Assembly: GCA_025350145.1 (NCBI GenBank)
Contig: JANXYH010000070.1
Coordinates: 1-41,148, forward strand
Origin: Burkholderiales bacterium
GTDB lineage: Bacteria; Pseudomonadota; Gammaproteobacteria; Burkholderiales; Burkholderiaceae_C
Length of the DNA: 41,148 nt
Direction of reading: 5' to 3'
Shown: one piece after another, positions 24,660 through 36,622 of the stretch
Position numbering within the stretch: position 1 is the first letter of the stretch
Layout of the letters: each line of letters opens with the position of its first letter
Program-made: the position numbers and the translations under genes
Notes under the pieces: model-generated
Databases searched by the model: none
Told to the model about the DNA's origin: nothing
The model's input: only the letters and a program-made list of their open reading frames with translations

Positions 24660-25622
24660 ATGCTCAAAGATGAGGTTGTGGTGGCCCTGCTTGTTGCGCG
24701 GCCGACGCCTAGGCCGACCAGCCGCTGGCCGGCGCTGCTGTTGGCCCTGGGCGGCGCGGTGGCGTTCTCGGGCAAGTCCATCATCATCAAGCTGGCCTAC
24801 CGCCACGGCGTCGACCCGGCCACCCTGATCATGCTGCGGATGGTCTGCGCGCTGCCCTTGTTCGTGCTGATGGCGGCCTGGGCCGGGCGGGGCAAGTCGG
24901 CCTTGGCGGCTGCCGACTTGCGGGCCGTCGGCTTGCTGGGATTCTGTGGCTACTACCTGTCGAGCATGCTGGACTTCTTGGGCCTGCAATACGTCAGTGC
25001 CGGCCTGGAGCGGCTGATCTTGTACCTCGCACCCAGCCTGGTCATGCTGCTGGGTTGGGCGGTGTTTGGCCGGCGCGCCAGCCGGCGCCAGATCGTCGCT
25101 GCGGCGCTGGGCTATGGCGGCTTGGCGATCGTGTTTGGCCGCGAATTGCAGGTCGAAGGCCCGCAGGTGGCGCTGGGCACCGCGCTGGTGATGGCCAGCA
25201 CGCTGTGCTACGCGGTGTACCTGCTGTACAGCGGCGAGGTGGTGCGGCGGATCGGTGCCCTGCGTCTGGCGGGCTGGGCCAGCATCGTCGCAAGTGGGCT
25301 GTGCATCGTCCAGTTCGCGCTGCTGCGACCGCTGGCCAGCGCCCTGGCCCAGGACGCCACGGTCTGGTGGCTGTCGCTGCTCAACGGCCTGGTCTGCACC
25401 GCCGCGCCAATCTTGATGGTGATGATGGCCATCGAGCGCATCGGCCCGGCGTTGACGGCGCAGCTTGGCATGATCGGCCCTGTCAGTACCATCGCGCTCG
25501 GTGTGCTGCTGCTGGGTGAGCCGTTCACCGCCTGGGTCGCCGCCGGATCGGTCTGCGTGCTTGGCGCGGTCTGGCTGCTGACCTGGCAGGGCCCGGCGTC
25601 GCGGCCTGCCAAGGCCGCTTGA
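24660..25622 (+). CDS. EamA-family (DMT superfamily) permease
   Basis: The 320-residue protein has about ten hydrophobic helices in two EamA repeats ('LALGGAVAFSGKSIIIKLAYRHGVDPATLIMLRMVCALPLFVLMAAW' and 'LAGWASIVASGLCIVQFALL ... IAIGVLLLGEPFTAW' type). Drug/metabolite transporters of this group export amino acids, nucleosides or toxic metabolites. The substrate is not predictable. The start is uncertain: ATG at 24660 gives the longest likely form, while GTG at 24681 has a better ribosome binding site. The gene is divergent from the hybrid kinase and 54 bp before the SDR gene. Confidence 0.85.
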   Translation: MLKDEVVVALLVARPTPRPTSRWPALLLALGGAVAFSGKSIIIKLAYRHGVDPATLIMLRMVCALPLFVLMAAWAGRGKSALAAADLRAVGLLGFCGYYLSSMLDFLGLQYVSAGLERLILYLAPSLVMLLGWAVFGRRASRRQIVAAALGYGGLAIVFGRELQVEGPQVALGTALVMASTLCYAVYLLYSGEVVRRIGALRLAGWASIVASGLCIVQFALLRPLASALAQDATVWWLSLLNGLVCTAAPILMVMMAIERIGPALTAQLGMIGPVSTIALGVLLLGEPFTAWVAAGSVCVLGAVWLLTWQGPASRPAKAA

Positions 25623-25676
25623 GGCCAACCGGCCGGCCACGCATTCCACCTCCAACCCAACAAACAGGACTCGAAC

Positions 25677-26465
25677 ATGGACATGGGCATCGCAGGCAAA
25701 TGGGCGCTGGTGTGCGCCGCCAGCAAAGGGCTGGGCAAGGGCTGCGCGCAGGCGCTGGGACGCGAAGGGGTGAACCTGGTCATCACCGCCCGTGGCGAGG
25801 CCGCGCTGCTGGCCACGGCCGAGGCCTTGCGCGCGGCCAACCCGTCGATCAGCGTGCGCAGCGTGGTCGGGGACATCACCACGGCGCAAGGTCGGCTCGA
25901 CGCCTTGGCCGCGTGCCCGCAGGTCGACATCCTCGTGACCAATGCCGGCGGCCCGCCGCCAGGCGACTTCCGCACTTGGGAGCGTGAGGCCTGGATCAAG
26001 GCCATAGACGCCAACATGCTGACGCCGATCGAGCTGATCCGGGCGACGGTGGACGGCATGGCCGGGCGTGACTTTGGCCGCATCGTCAACATCACCTCCA
26101 GCGCGGTCAAGGCGCCGCTGGACATCCTAGGCCTGTCCAACGGCGCGCGCAGTGGCCTGACCGGCTTTGTCGCCGGCCTGGCCCGCCAGCACAAGCTGGC
26201 CGGGCGCAATGTGACGATCAACAACATCCTGCCCGGCGCCTTTGACACCGACCGCCTGAAGCTGACGATGAAGACGGTGGGTGCCAACACTGGCATCAGC
26301 GCCGAGGCCGCAGCCGATGTCCGCCGGGTCCAGATCCCGGCCCAGCGCTTTGGCCAGCCCGAGGAATTTGGTGCGCTCTGCGCCTTTGTCTGCAGCGTCT
26401 ATGGTGGCTACATCACCGGCCAGAACCTGCTGGTCGATGGCGGCGCGTACCCGGGAACCTATTGA
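25677..26465 (+). CDS. SDR-fold oxidoreductase lacking the canonical Tyr-x3-Lys
   Basis: The 262-residue protein has the classic SDR layout. It has a nucleotide-binding glycine motif ('CAASKGLGKGCAQALG', residues 14-29), the NAG motif ('LVTNAGGPPPGDF'), 'IVNITSSAVKAP' with the catalytic-type Ser, and the C-terminal 'TGQNLLVDGGAYPGTY'. Where YxxxK is expected, the sequence reads LSNGAR, so Tyr becomes Ser (or Leu) and Lys becomes Arg. This 'SVK.P...LSN..R' pattern occurs in a known divergent SDR group, so it is not damage. Whether it still reduces carbonyls is uncertain. The ATG follows AGGA. It ends convergently with ihfB. Confidence 0.85.
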   Translation: MDMGIAGKWALVCAASKGLGKGCAQALGREGVNLVITARGEAALLATAEALRAANPSISVRSVVGDITTAQGRLDALAACPQVDILVTNAGGPPPGDFRTWEREAWIKAIDANMLTPIELIRATVDGMAGRDFGRIVNITSSAVKAPLDILGLSNGARSGLTGFVAGLARQHKLAGRNVTINNILPGAFDTDRLKLTMKTVGANTGISAEAAADVRRVQIPAQRFGQPEEFGALCAFVCSVYGGYITGQNLLVDGGAYPGTY

Positions 26466-26519
26466 TCCCGAGCGAGCGCTGGGCCGACAACTTCGGACCG
26501 GGCCTGCACCGGCACGGGG

Positions 26520-26553
26520 GATAAAAGCATCGGGGCCCCTGCGGGCCCCGGTG
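26520..26553 (-). terminator. terminator of the rpsA-ihfB transcript
   Basis: An 11-bp stem (CATCGGGGCCC / GGGCCCCGGTG, one G-T pair) with a 4-base loop is followed, in the minus direction, by GCTTTTATC. The T-rich side points toward the end of ihfB transcription. It sits between convergent ihfB and the SDR gene. Confidence 0.8.
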
Positions 26554-26576
26554 CGAGCATGCTTCGGCGCTGCCGA

Positions 26577-26900
26577 TCAACCGATGCGCAGTGGCACGTG
26601 TTTGTCGTCCAGCACCGGCAATTGGTCGTCGACCGATTCGCGCAGCGCCTTGCCCGGCTTGAAATGTGGCACCAGCTTTTCCGGGATCACCACCTTCTCG
26701 CCGCTGCGCGGATTGCGTCCCTGCCGCGGTGGTCGGCGGTTGAGCGAGAAGCTGCCGAAGCCGCGAATCTCGATCCTGTGGCCGCGCGCCAGGGCGTCGC
26801 TCATCGCATCAAGAATCGTCTTGACCGCGAACTCGGTGTCGCGCTGGGTCAACTGGCCGAACCGATCTGCCAGTCGGGTGACAAGGTCACTGCGGGTCAT
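26577..26900 (-). CDS. ihfB: integration host factor subunit beta
   Basis: The 107-residue protein is an IHF-beta/HU-fold DNA-bending protein. The start '[70 protein letters not shown]' has the GFGSF and the RNPRSG arm with the intercalating proline. IHF forms a heterodimer with IhfA and bends DNA at specific sites, which also serve phage-type integrases. It lies 127 bp after rpsA, the usual rpsA-ihfB order, and ends before a terminator. The last ~15 residues ('[17 protein letters not shown]') go slightly beyond the common length. Confidence 0.97.
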   Translation of the reverse strand: MTRSDLVTRLADRFGQLTQRDTEFAVKTILDAMSDALARGHRIEIRGFGSFSLNRRPPRQGRNPRSGEKVVIPEKLVPHFKPGKALRESVDDQLPVLDDKHVPLRIG

Positions 26901-27027
26901 GGTGTGAAGTCAACGGTGGGCGAATCGGTGGCCGGCATTCTTCCCTGAAGCGACCAGGGCAGCGGCGTGGCCCAGACGACGGCCCGAGGCGATCCAGGAT
27001 CTCGGGTCGCGTCGGGCCGGCCCACAC

Positions 27028-28743
27028 TCACTCGCGGTTGTCGAGCTTGGCGCGCAGCAAGGCGCCCAGGCTGGTCGTGCCGGCGTTCTCACGTTCGCTG
27101 GTCTGCGACAGACGCTGCATGGCCTCTTGCTGGTCGGCGCTGTCCTTGGCCTTGACCGACAACTGGATCGAGCGCGCCTTGCGGTCGACGTTGATGATCA
27201 TGGCGTTGACTTCGTCACCTTCCTTGAGCACGTTGCGCGCGTCCTCGACCCGGTCGCGGCCAATCTCGCTGGCGCGCAGGTAGCCGGTCACGTCGTCGGT
27301 GAGCTGGATTTCAGCGCCGCGCGCGTCAACCGTCTTGACTTTGCCGGTGACCATCGCACCACGGTCGTTGATGGTGGTGTAGGTGGCAAACGGGTCGCCG
27401 TCCAACTGCTTGATGCCCAGGCTGATGCGCTCACGCTCGACATCGATCGCCAGCACGATGGCCTCGACCTCCTGGCCCTTCTTGAAGTTGCGCACCGCCA
27501 CTTCGCCGGTCTCGTGCCAGGACAGGTCGGACAAATGCACCAGACCGTCGATGCCCGAGGCCAGGCCAACGAACACGCCGAAGTCGGTGATCGACTTGAT
27601 CGGGCCCTTGACGCGGTCGCCACGGTGGACCGTGCCGCTGAACTCTTCCCAGGGGTTGGCCTTGCACTGCTTCATGCCCAGGCTGATGCGGCGCTTGCCT
27701 TCGTCAATCTCGAGCACCATGACCTCGACTTCGTCGCCGAGCGCGACGATCTTGGCCGGGGCGACGTTCTTGTTGGTCCAGTCCATCTCGGAGACGTGAA
27801 CCAGGCCTTCGATGCCGGGCTCGATCTCGACGAACGCGCCGTAGTCGGCGATGTTGGTGACCTTGCCGAACAGTCGGGTGCCGCTGGGGTAGCGGCGTGA
27901 CACGCCGTGCCAGGGGTCGTCGCCGAGTTGCTTGATGCCCAGCGATACGCGGTTCTTTTCGGCGTCGAACTTCAACACCTTGGCCGACAGCTCCTGGCCG
28001 ACGGTGACCACCTCGCTGGGGTGGCGCACGCGGCGCCAGGCCATGTCGGTGATGTGCAGCAAGCCGTCGATACCGCCCAGGTCGACGAAGGCGCCGTACT
28101 CGGTGATGTTCTTGACCACGCCGTGGACGATCGCGCCCTCGGTCAGGGTCTGCAGCAGCTTGGCGCGCTCTTCGCCCATCGAGGCTTCGACCACCGCGCG
28201 GCGCGACAGCACCACGTTGTTGCGCTTGCGGTCGAGCTTGATGACCTTGAACTCCATGGTCTTGCCCTCGTACGGGGACAAGTCCTTGACCGGACGGGTG
28301 TCGATCAGCGAGCCCGGCAGGAAGGCGCGGATGCCATTGGCCAGCACGGTCAGGCCGCCCTTGACCTTGCCCGAGACCGTGCCGGTGACGAAGTCGCCCG
28401 ACTCCAGCGCGTTCTCCAGCGACATCCAGGACGCCAGGCGCTTGGCCTTGTCGCGCGACAGGATGGTGTCGCCGTAGCCGTTTTCGATCGCGTCGATGGC
28501 CACCGAGACGAAGTCGCCGACCTGGACTTCGATCTCGCCCTGGTCGTTCTTGAACTCGGCAATCGGGACGTAGGCCTCGCTCTTCAGGCCGGCGTTGACG
28601 ACAACATGGTTGAAGTCGATGCGCACCACCTCGGCGGAGATGACTTCGCCGGCACGCAGGTCGCTGCGTTGCAGGCTTTCTTCGAACATGGCGGCAAAAG
28701 ATTCGCCACCGCCGGTGGAGGACGCGGTTTGGGTATCAAGCAT
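27028..28743 (-). CDS. rpsA: 30S ribosomal protein S1
   Basis: The 571-residue protein contains six S1 RNA-binding repeats, the standard architecture of the proteobacterial S1 that unwinds and recruits mRNA to the 30S subunit. Repeat ends such as '[21 protein letters not shown]', '[22 protein letters not shown]' and '[22 protein letters not shown]' are clear. The frame extends further upstream, but the family start is near '[12 protein letters not shown]'; ATG at 28743 (MLDTQTASS) is the best fit. It follows aroA::cmk by 136 bp and precedes ihfB. The intergenic DNA includes a T-run on the minus strand right after the cmk stop. Confidence 0.97.
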   Translation of the reverse strand: MLDTQTASSTGGGESFAAMFEESLQRSDLRAGEVISAEVVRIDFNHVVVNAGLKSEAYVPIAEFKNDQGEIEVQVGDFVSVAIDAIENGYGDTILSRDKAKRLASWMSLENALESGDFVTGTVSGKVKGGLTVLANGIRAFLPGSLIDTRPVKDLSPYEGKTMEFKVIKLDRKRNNVVLSRRAVVEASMGEERAKLLQTLTEGAIVHGVVKNITEYGAFVDLGGIDGLLHITDMAWRRVRHPSEVVTVGQELSAKVLKFDAEKNRVSLGIKQLGDDPWHGVSRRYPSGTRLFGKVTNIADYGAFVEIEPGIEGLVHVSEMDWTNKNVAPAKIVALGDEVEVMVLEIDEGKRRISLGMKQCKANPWEEFSGTVHRGDRVKGPIKSITDFGVFVGLASGIDGLVHLSDLSWHETGEVAVRNFKKGQEVEAIVLAIDVERERISLGIKQLDGDPFATYTTINDRGAMVTGKVKTVDARGAEIQLTDDVTGYLRASEIGRDRVEDARNVLKEGDEVNAMIINVDRKARSIQLSVKAKDSADQQEAMQRLSQTSERENAGTTSLGALLRAKLDNRE

Positions 28744-28879
28744 GGGGGATGGTTTCCTTGGTGCCGGCGGATGCCAAGGGGTCAATGCCGGCTGGGGTTG
28801 CGGTTGGGTGGATGAAAACACCTGTTGGCGGCGGTGTCTGGCGACACTGCAACCGCCAAAGGTGCGGCGAAAAAAAATC

Positions 28880-30946
28880 TCAGAGGTCCGGCGAGCCGGT
28901 CAACGGTCCCTGCTGTGGCCCCCGCTGTTGCCCCCGCTGTTGCCCAAATTGCGGCCCCAGCTTCGCCCACCAAGCCAGAACCTGTTCCACCGATTGCTCG
29001 ATGCTCAGGCCCGAGTTGTCGAGCAGCAGCGCGTCTTCAGCGGCTTTCAAGGGTGCGACCGGGCGGCTTTTGTCACGCCGGTCACGCGCCTCTAGGTCGG
29101 CGAAAAGGTCTGCGATGCTAGCTGAAATCCCCTTCTGAATCAACTGCTTATGGCGCCTCTGGGCACGCATTGCGGCGCTCGCGGTGAGGAATACCTTGAG
29201 CCCGGCGGCAGGGAACAGCACCGTGCCCATGTCGCGGCCGTCGGCCACCAGCCCCGGCGCCTGGGCGAATGACAACTGCAGTGCGTGCAAGGCGCTGCGC
29301 ACCTGGGCCAGCGCCGCGATGCGCGAGGCCATCTGGCCGACCGCCTCGTCTCGCAGCGCCTGCGCCACATCTTCGCCGTCCAGCAGCACCTGCTCGCCGG
29401 CAAAGCGCAGCCTCAGCCCGGCGGCCAGCCCAGCCAGCGCCTGCTCGTCGTCGGCCGCCACGCCCTGGCGGATGGCCTGCAGGGCGGTGGCGCGGTAGAG
29501 CAGCCCAGAGTCGAGTTGGTGCCAGCCCAGGCGGGCCGCCACATGTGCTGCCAGCGTGCCCTTGCCCGAGGCGGTCGGGCCGTCGATGGTGATCACGGGC
29601 ACGGCGCCTGGCTCGGTCTGGGTCACGCTGAACAGCGCCTCGAAGTAGTCGGGAAAGGTCTTGCCGACACAGCGCGGATCGAGGATGCGCAGCGGCAGCC
29701 TGGCCGGGTTGAATGCCGCCAGCGACAGGCACATCGCGATCCGGTGGTCGTCGTAGGTGTGGATCGCGGCGGCCTGCCAACGCTGTGGCGGCGTGATGCG
29801 GATCCAGTCGCTGCCTTCCCGCACCTCTGCGCCGAGTTTGCGCAATTCAGCAGCCATCGCGGCGATGCGGTCGGTCTCCTTGACCCGCCAACTGCCAATG
29901 TCGGTGAGCGTGGTCGGGCCGTCGGCATACAGCGCCATCGCCGCCAGCGTCATCGCGGCATCGGGCATGTGGTTGCAATTGAGCGTGATCGCGCGCAGCG
30001 GCCAGGCGCCGCGCCAGACCCGCAGCCGACCGGGCTGGCCCTCGACCCGCGCGCCCATCGCGCGCGCGGCCTCGACAAAGCGGATGTCGCCCTGGATCGA
30101 GTCCAGGCCCAGGCCCTCGACGACCAGCGGGGCGTCGACCGCAGCCAGCGCGCCGAGCGCGATGAAGTACGAGGCCGACGAGGCATCGGCCTCGACATGC
30201 AGGCTGCCGGGCGAGCGGTAGGCGTTGCCCTGGGGCAGGGTGAAGCGGGCATAGCCGTCGCGTTGCACCGCAATGCCAAAACGGGCCAGCAGGTTCAGGG
30301 TGATCTCGACATAGGGCTTGCTGATCAGATCGCCGTCGACCACCACCGACACCGGCCTGGCGGCAGTGGCCAGCGGCAAGGCCAGCAGCAGGGCACTCAG
30401 AAACTGGCTGGACACGTCACCACGGACGTGGATGGGTTCGGCGCAGGCCAGGCTGCCACCGGCCCGGCCATGCACGCGCAAGGGCGGATAGCCGGGCTGA
30501 CCCAGGTCGTCGACGGCACAGCCGAGTTGGCGCAGCGCATCGACCAGATCGCCGATCGGCCGTTCGTGCATCCGTGCCACGCCCGAGAGCGTGAAGCTGC
30601 CGCCCTGCAGGCTGGCCAGCACGGCCAGCGCCGCCGTCAGGGGCCGCATCGCCGTGCCGGCATTGCCCAAGTGCAGCGCCGCCTGGTGGACGGTCAGCCG
30701 ACCTGCCAGGCCGGTGATTGCGGTGCTGCCGTCGGCCGCTTGGGCGACACCGCAGCCCAGCGCCCGCAGCGCGGTCAGCATCACCCGCGTGTCGTCGGAG
30801 TCCAGCAGGTCATGCAGCAGCGTGGTGCCTGCAGCCAGCCCGGCCAGCAGCAGAACCCGGTTGGAGATGGACTTGGACCCCGGCAGACGAACGTTGCCGG
30901 CGGCGCCGCTCAGGGCGGGAAGGTCAAGAAAGGGGATGTCGTACAT
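28880..30946 (-). CDS. aroA-cmk: fused 5-enolpyruvylshikimate-3-phosphate synthase and cytidylate kinase
   Basis: One 688-residue frame codes two enzymes. Residues 1 to ~440 are AroA (EPSP synthase, shikimate pathway) with '[22 protein letters not shown]', '[15 protein letters not shown]' and '[18 protein letters not shown]'. Residues ~450 to 670 are Cmk (CMP to CDP) with the P-loop '[11 protein letters not shown]' and '[34 protein letters not shown]'. No stop or start separates them; the junction is '[19 protein letters not shown]'. The C-terminus is a low-complexity GQQR repeat tail (2x12 bp, 28919-28942). Both activities look intact. Similar bifunctional annotations are known, so this is unusual but probably real rather than an assembly artefact. 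Confidence 0.93.
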   Translation of the reverse strand: MYDIPFLDLPALSGAAGNVRLPGSKSISNRVLLLAGLAAGTTLLHDLLDSDDTRVMLTALRALGCGVAQAADGSTAITGLAGRLTVHQAALHLGNAGTAMRPLTAALAVLASLQGGSFTLSGVARMHERPIGDLVDALRQLGCAVDDLGQPGYPPLRVHGRAGGSLACAEPIHVRGDVSSQFLSALLLALPLATAARPVSVVVDGDLISKPYVEITLNLLARFGIAVQRDGYARFTLPQGNAYRSPGSLHVEADASSASYFIALGALAAVDAPLVVEGLGLDSIQGDIRFVEAARAMGARVEGQPGRLRVWRGAWPLRAITLNCNHMPDAAMTLAAMALYADGPTTLTDIGSWRVKETDRIAAMAAELRKLGAEVREGSDWIRITPPQRWQAAAIHTYDDHRIAMCLSLAAFNPARLPLRILDPRCVGKTFPDYFEALFSVTQTEPGAVPVITIDGPTASGKGTLAAHVAARLGWHQLDSGLLYRATALQAIRQGVAADDEQALAGLAAGLRLRFAGEQVLLDGEDVAQALRDEAVGQMASRIAALAQVRSALHALQLSFAQAPGLVADGRDMGTVLFPAAGLKVFLTASAAMRAQRRHKQLIQKGISASIADLFADLEARDRRDKSRPVAPLKAAEDALLLDNSGLSIEQSVEQVLAWWAKLGPQFGQQRGQQRGPQQGPLTGSPDL

Positions 30947-30986
30947 GTCTCAGGGCCCAGCCCTCCAGGCTGCGCCGCTCGCGCTG

Positions 30987-31874
30987 TCAGGTGCCGCCGC
31001 GCCCGCCGTTGCCGCTGCCGATCTGCCAGCCGGCGCGGGCGTCGGAGGCGTTCTTGATCAGGTCTTCCAGCGCCTGGGAATTGCCCGCATGCATCACATG
31101 CTCAAGCGCGTCCAGGGCGTAGCGAAAGCGCTGGGCCTGCTTGATCACTTCTTCGCGGTTGGCCAGCAGGATGTCGCGCCACATGGTCGGGTCGCTGGCC
31201 GCGATGCGGGTGAAATCGCGGAACCCCGGCCCGGCCAGCGACAGGTAGTCGCGCCCGGCCGGCTGGTTGGAGATCGCAGAGTAGTAGGCGAAGGCCAGCA
31301 GGTGGGGCAGGTGGCTGACGGCGGCAAAGGCAGCGTCGTGGTTCTCGGCCGACATGCGCCGCACATGCGCGCCCACTGCCGACCAGACATCGATGGCCTG
31401 CTGCACCACTTCGGGCGCGGTCTGCGGCAGCGGTGTCAGGATCACTTGCTTGCCGTTGTACAGCGTCGCGTCGGCATGCTGCACGCCAGACACTTCTTTG
31501 CCCGTGATCGGATGGGCCGGCACGAAATTGCCGGCCTTCTCCTTGAGCACCCGGCGCGCGGTATCGACCACATCGCGCTTGGTCGAACCCACATCCATGA
31601 ACAGCACGCCGGGCTCGACCAGGTGGCGGATCGCCTTGAAGGTGGTTTCGGTGGCGGACACGGGCACCGCGATCAGCACGATGTCAGAGCCCGAGACCGC
31701 CAGCAGCGCCGATTCGGCGGCGGTGTCGATGACGCCCAGGCGCTTGGCCAGTTCCGTGGTGGAGGGCGATTTGCTGTAGCCCACCACCCGTTTGACCAGG
31801 CCGCCACGCTTGAGCGCCAGGGCAAACGAGCCGCCCATCAGGCCGCAGCCGATCACGCCGAGTTGGTTGAACAT
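30987..31874 (-). CDS. tyrA: prephenate dehydrogenase
   Basis: The 295-residue protein is TyrA, which oxidises prephenate to 4-hydroxyphenylpyruvate with NAD(P)+ in tyrosine synthesis. The Rossmann motif is IGCGLMGG near the N-terminus. Family signatures include 'MDVGSTKRDVVDTARRVL', 'PAHPITGKEVSGVQHADATLYNGKQVILTP' and 'AAVSHLPHLLAFAYY'. It lies 27 bp after pheA and 40 bp before aroA::cmk, consistent with one operon. The ATG at 31874 and an in-frame GTG two codons earlier are equally possible starts; neither has an obvious ribosome binding site. Confidence 0.95.
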   Translation of the reverse strand: MFNQLGVIGCGLMGGSFALALKRGGLVKRVVGYSKSPSTTELAKRLGVIDTAAESALLAVSGSDIVLIAVPVSATETTFKAIRHLVEPGVLFMDVGSTKRDVVDTARRVLKEKAGNFVPAHPITGKEVSGVQHADATLYNGKQVILTPLPQTAPEVVQQAIDVWSAVGAHVRRMSAENHDAAFAAVSHLPHLLAFAYYSAISNQPAGRDYLSLAGPGFRDFTRIAASDPTMWRDILLANREEVIKQAQRFRYALDALEHVMHAGNSQALEDLIKNASDARAGWQIGSGNGGRGGT

Positions 31875-31901
31875 GGTCACGGTGACGTCAGGGCGCAGTG
31901 G

Positions 31902-33005
31902 TCAGTGGGCGTCGACCGGGTAGGTCCCGAGGACCTTGAAGAACGCGCAGTTCTGGCGCAATGCCGCCAGCGCGGTGCCGACCTTGGCCTCGTCGGGGTG
32001 GCCGACGATGTCGAGGTAGAAGTAGTACTCCCATTGGCCCGACCGTGCCGGGCGCGACTCGAACCGGCTCATCGACACGCCATGCTCCTTCAGCGGCATC
32101 AGCATGTCGTGGACCGCGCCTGGCCGGTTGGGAACCGACAACACCAGGCTGGTGCAGTCATGGCCCGAGGGCTTGGGTGCCGGATGGCGATCAGGATGCG
32201 TGACGATCGCAAACCGGGTCCGGTTGTGGGCGTCATCCTGGATCGCCGGGGCCAGCACATGCAGGCCAAATTCACTGGCCGCACGGTCGCTGGCGATCGC
32301 CCCCAGGCCAGCATCCAGGGACGCCAGCCGCGCACCTTCGGCGTTGCTGGCGACTGGGCGGCGCTCGACCTCGGGCAGGTGCTGGCTGAGCCAACCGTGG
32401 CATTGGGCCAAGGCCTGCGGATGGGCGCAGATCGCCCGCATCGGCTCGGCCGCAAGCGTCTTGCGCAGCAGGTGGTGGCGAACGACCAGGCTGGTCTCGC
32501 CGATGATGAACAAGGGCGTGGTCAGGAACAGGTCGAGCGAGCGTGTCACCACGCCCTCGCTCGAGTTCTCCACCGGTACCACGCCAAAGTCGGCGGCACC
32601 GGCGGTGGTGGTGCGAAACACCTCGTCAAAACTGGCACACGGCACGCGCACCACCGAGCTGCCGAAAAACCCCAGCGCAGCTTCTTCGCTGAAGGTGCCT
32701 GCCGGACCGAGATAGGCCACCCGGGTCGGGGTTTCCAGCGCCCGGCAGGCCGACATGATCTCGCGCCAGATCGGCGCCACGCTGTCGGTCTTGAGCGGCC
32801 CCGGATTGACCGCCTTCAGGCCGTCGATCACCTGAGCCTCGCGCTCCGGCCGGAAAGCGACCGAGCCCTCGCGCTTCTTGAGCTCGCCCACCTCCAGAGC
32901 CAGGTTGGCACGCTGGTTCAGCAGGCGCAGCAACTCGCGGTCGAGTGCGTCTATCTGCACCCGCAGCGACTGCAATCCGGACGCTGCGGCGGTCGGCTCA
33001 GGCAT
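31902..33005 (-). CDS. pheA: bifunctional chorismate mutase / prephenate dehydratase (P-protein)
   Basis: The 367-residue P-protein converts chorismate to prephenate and then phenylpyruvate. An AroQ-type chorismate mutase domain (about 12-95, 'LRVQIDALDRELLRLLNQRANLALEVGELK') is followed by a prephenate dehydratase domain ('AYLGPAGTFSEEAALGFFG', ..., 'NSSEGVVTRSLDLFL'). A C-terminal ACT domain with the Phe-sensing 'ESRP' motif ('MSRFESRPARSGQWEYYFYLDIVGH') completes it. I place the start at ATG 33005; the longer frame would begin with TTG. In many Burkholderiales serC lies directly before pheA, but here a DUF2059 gene and gyrA occupy that place. Confidence 0.95.
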   Translation of the reverse strand: MPEPTAAASGLQSLRVQIDALDRELLRLLNQRANLALEVGELKKREGSVAFRPEREAQVIDGLKAVNPGPLKTDSVAPIWREIMSACRALETPTRVAYLGPAGTFSEEAALGFFGSSVVRVPCASFDEVFRTTTAGAADFGVVPVENSSEGVVTRSLDLFLTTPLFIIGETSLVVRHHLLRKTLAAEPMRAICAHPQALAQCHGWLSQHLPEVERRPVASNAEGARLASLDAGLGAIASDRAASEFGLHVLAPAIQDDAHNRTRFAIVTHPDRHPAPKPSGHDCTSLVLSVPNRPGAVHDMLMPLKEHGVSMSRFESRPARSGQWEYYFYLDIVGHPDEAKVGTALAALRQNCAFFKVLGTYPVDAH

Positions 33006-33050
33006 GGCGTGGTTGCGCGCGGTGGGCAATGTGCAGTGGGCTGGGCAGGG

Positions 33051-33667
33051 TCACTTCTTGGCGCCGGAGGCTGCGGGTTTGGCCGCCGGTGCGGCGGCTG
33101 CAGCCGGCGCCGATCCGGCAGGCGCGGGCGTCAGGCCGAGTTTGCGGCTGATCGAGGCTTCGATGGCCTTGAGTTTGGGTTCGATGCTCGGCGAGGTTTC
33201 CGCGATCAGCTTCTGCGTCAGGATCTGCGAGCTCTCGGCGGCGATTTGCTGGTACTTCTTGCTGACCGGCGACTCCAGCCAGGCCAGCAGTGTCTTCAGC
33301 TCATCCTCGGACATGCGCTCGTCCAGGGCGGTGCCGACGATGGCTGGCGCAAGCTTGACCGCCGCCCCGCGCAGGGTCGGGCCGATGTCCTCGTAGAACT
33401 TGCGCACCTCGGCCTGGATCTCGCCGCCAATCGACTCGCGCTTGTCGGCCGGAACCCGGCCCATGGCCTGTCCGGCACTGCCCAGCAACTGCTGCGAGGC
33501 CTGCACCGCGAGCTGATTGCCGATGCCTTCGACGCCACTTTGCTGCAATTGCAAGGCCTTGGCGACCAGTTCCTTCTTGCTCGCCGAGCTGGTCGATGGC
33601 CCGGTCTGGGCCAGTCCAAGGGTGGCCGCGCCGGCCAGCGCCAGCACGGCGCCAATGCGAATCATGT

Positions 33668-33671
<4 letters not shown>
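33051..33671 (-). CDS. DUF2059-type exported protein
   Basis: The 206-residue protein has a signal peptide ('[22 protein letters not shown]', cut near residue 22) and a helical body ('[32 protein letters not shown]', '[28 protein letters not shown]') of the DUF2059 kind. It ends in an Ala/Pro/Lys-rich tail. The function is unknown; family members are predicted periplasmic helical proteins. Its ATG overlaps the gyrA stop (ATGA), so it is translationally coupled to gyrA. It lies 45 bp before pheA. Confidence 0.8.
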
Positions 33672-36325
<2,654 letters not shown>

Positions 36326-36622
36326 TCAGCGGCTTTTGCGGGTTCTGTGAGGTGCTGGCCAGGGCGATCCGGCACCTGGCGCGCCGCGCTGGCAGGCCGG
36401 CGCGCGCAAACCGCTGATTCTAGTCGGCGCTGCGTGTCGCACTGGCGCAACAGCAGGGCCACAGCTTGACCGGGCGAGCCGCAAAATGAGGCCGGCCCTG
36501 GACCCTATGGCACAATCAGTCGTCGGTGGCAGATGCCCAGGCTATGTGGTGTTTGCCGGCTTTTTTTTGCTTCCGATTTTCACATTTCGCCGAACCCTGC
36601 GGCTTTCCCCGAGAGGAGAATC
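36326..36622. promoter_or_regulatory. divergent gyrA / ompA intergenic region
   Basis: This 297-bp gap must hold promoters for gyrA (minus) and ompA (plus). On the minus strand TAGAAT (36417-36422) could be a -10 box for gyrA. On the plus strand GGCACAATC near 36509-36517 could serve ompA. In neither case is a convincing -35 box at the right distance. A good Shine-Dalgarno GAGGAGAA stands just before the ompA ATG. I see no further gene. Confidence 0.4.

Noticed and set aside
21397-24660. A 1087-codon plus-strand open frame
   Set aside because: It mirrors the hybrid histidine kinase on the other strand and shows no domain signatures.
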